Source: Baffinella frigidus (taxonomy: Eukaryota; Cryptophyceae; Cryptomonadales; Baffinellaceae). From it: DNA of 22,500 nt. The translations under genes were made by a program, and so were the position numbers. The notes beneath the pieces were generated by a model. That model was not told the DNA's origin and did no database searches. It worked only from the letters and a program-made list of their open reading frames with translations. Of the stretch, positions 17,160 to 20,100 are shown piece by piece (positions within the stretch are counted from its first letter, which is position 1; every line of letters starts with the position of its first letter). Location: contig MU646304.1 of the NCBI GenBank assembly GCA_026770585.1, positions 1,544,584-1,567,083 of the forward strand, given 5' to 3'.

Positions 17160-20100
17160 ACCTCGAACCCTAAACCTTAGAACCCTTATCCCTACACCCT
17201 CGGCAGTCGAAGGAGACGGGGAAGGGGGGGGCGTTGCGGCAGCCAGCGCCGCGCCGCAAGTTCGCGGCTGGGTACTCACTCGCGACCTAACCTCTGAAAA
17301 GAGCTCCAACTAACTTCACGTGCCGCCTGGGTACTCCCACGCCAGAGGGCTTCACACATCCACTTTTGACATGTTTCAGCGGAAACTCGAAGCATTCTCA
17401 AGTGACTTTAGCCAGATCTGGGTAAGATAAGACAGTCGTTACCCTCGAGCCCTCTGGCGTGGTCACGAGTGCTTGCCCTGCCCCTCCTGCCACCCTCTCG
17501 CCCAGGTTGGTGGACTCGAGCCTGGCTAACGTTGGACTTGAGAGTCATGACGTTAGGCTTGCGAGTCACAAAGGCTTAGGCTTGAGAGTATGAGACTTGA
17601 GAGTAACGCGGGCGTCTTCATCAGTCTTCTTTACAACTCTCACGCCTAACGTATGCTCGCGCTATTCAAGCTTTCAGAGCTTTATTGCACATAGCATCGC
17701 GCAAGTGGGGCATGCTTCAGAGGCTTACGCTTGAAAGTAATTGGCAACAGGAACTAAGCAAGCCGCTTCTTCCACCAGCAGGTAACACCACACAGCGGAC
17801 CTCGAAGGGATTTTGAATACCCCTTAAGCGTTGAGATTGACGAGAGCTCTGGTCGGCAGGTGGGTGCGGCAGTTCGTGACTCTTCTCCAGCGGGCCCAGC
17901 GCGAGGTAACCCCTAACCCCTAACCCATAACCCCTAAACTCTAAACCCTGCACCGTAATCCCTGCACCCTAAACCCTACCTTTTAAACCCCAACCCCCAA
18001 CCTCTAACCCCTAACCCCTAAACCCCAACCCCTAAACCCTACACCCTACACCCAAAACCTCAAACCCTAAACCCTTAACCCGAAACCAGGTGGTGCGGGA
18101 CTCGACGGCAAACTACATCCGATGCTCAACCAACATCATTTTCGCAATGGCCCTCGCCGGTACACACCACGCCAGAGTCCTGCAAGTGGTCGTCAACAGT
18201 CCATTCGTTGCTGGGCGCTGTGCAAGTCAACTTTCAAGACGGTGATAAGTTATCACCGTCTTTGAAGGCGGTTTCAAAGCGATCTGCCCCATGCAGCAGT
18301 CTGGCGTGGCACGTACCCCGGTTTAGCGGAAAGATGTGAGCCTCCTTGGGTTAGGTATCGTCCAGGTGCGACACAGCTTCGCACATGCATGTGTGGTTAT
18401 GGGGGCAGCGTGCGACGCAGAGCACGGCGAGGTTGGGTTTGGGGTTCAGGGTTCAGGGTTCAGGGTTTAGGGTTTAGGGTTTAGGGTTTAGGGTGTAGGG
18501 TTTAGGGTTTAGGGTTTAGGGTTCAGGTTGCAGGGTTCAGGGTGCCGGGTATAGGATTTAGGATTCAGGACTGCATCGCTGAGCGCCCTCTCCCTCCCCT
18601 GGCAACCTGGCAGGCCTCTACTCGAAGAAGACTGTCGACCCCCAGAAGGCAATCCAGGACCGCACTGGAGGTCAGCACCCCAACCTACCCCACCCTGCCC
18701 TGAACTTCAGGGTTGTTCACCGTCTTTAAAGTTGACTTGCTCAGCGCCCAGCAACGAATGGACTTTTGACGACCACTTGCAGGACTCTGGCGTGGTGTGG
18801 GGTCACCCCGTGTTGGGGGTCACTGCCCCCCGCCTGCCCATTGAGATTCAAGGCGTTGCATCGCATCGCGTTGCAACAGCAGGCCTATTCTTAGGACCCC
18901 AACACCGCCAGTCTGTCTAGGGGTGCTAGGAACACGCAAGGCAGTCACGACCGACCGTCTGGCTTCGGCGTCCGTTCACATCGCCTTGAACGTGATTGGA
19001 AACGAGTGTCGCCGGTGCGTAGATCGATTCTGGTACGGTTTGAAAGCTGTGCCGGTTGGCGTTTCGCGTTGGACAACGTTGGAACAGCGTGGAAGCTGCA
19101 CCGGTTTGCGTTGCGCGTTGCCATCTGATGGTTGAGCCGCCGGAGCCACGCGCCCCTGGAAGCGTCCCTCGCCTTGACTCATTTCTGAATTCATTAGAGA
19201 GGATTCGCCGTTCCGGGCTGCTAGAGCCCTCACCTCTCGTCCCACCTGTCCACCTGGCGTACAGCGGTCGTGTTTGACAATTTATCACCCCCCCCCCCCC
19301 GTTTATCTCAACCCATTCTCTGGAAACGTCCCACGCCCCAACTGATGTCTCAATTGAGAAGAGAGGATTCGGCGTTTTGACAAGCCCTGACTCTGGCTCG
19401 CGCCGTGCTGCAGCGCTGTTCTTCATCATCGTGAATCAAGCCTTCTCCTACATCGGTCCCGCGCTCCAGGCGAGCCCCCCCCCTCTTGTCTAACACCCCT
19501 TTCCGCGGCCGAGCGAAGAGGGAACGTTTTTAAAAGTTCAACGTCCTTTTACCTGAAAGCCATGTCCAGATTCTGGACACGACTTTCGTATATGTGCCGA
19601 GTTCGCTGGACAGTGGCCTGGTGCACACCGCCTCCTCGCATCACGTCTCGTCCCAGAACAGACCCCACACCACCGGCAGACCCCAAACTACCGACAAATC
19701 CCAAACTAACGACACCTCTGTGCGGGTTAGTGAAGGTTGGTGAGGGTGGACGACCTGATTCTGGCGTCAGAATAATCCCGGCGTTCCGTAGGGTGCTACC
19801 GTTTTCAACACCGTGGGGTGATACGGAATACCGGAATTCGGTTCGACGCCGGGATTAGGTTGTCCACCCTTACGGGGGAGCGTGGGATTGACTGACTGAT
19901 TGACCGAATGACGGACTGACTGACGGACTGACTGCCGGACTGACTGCCCGACTGATTTGACAGACTGACTGACGGACTGAATGCCTGATTTGACAGACCG
20001 ACCAACTGACTGACTGACTGGAAGAGCGTGGGGTGGACTGCCTTCCTGCCTGTCTGCCTACCTGCATGCCGAACTAACTGACTGCCTGAATATGGTGCAG

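Larger units (their letters stand above)
18160..18613 (+). other. Intron 16
   Basis: A CACGCCAGAG-family element (18167-18309) starts 7 bases after the donor. A G-rich telomere-like tract (18434-18572), the clearest exception to the C-rich sense orientation, precedes exon 17. Confidence 0.8.

Noticed and set aside
17014-17313. A 99-residue frame with NPQPSTL repeats
   Set aside because: It begins in exon 13 but then reads through a C-rich telomere-like intron; the repeat period creates the apparent protein repeat.
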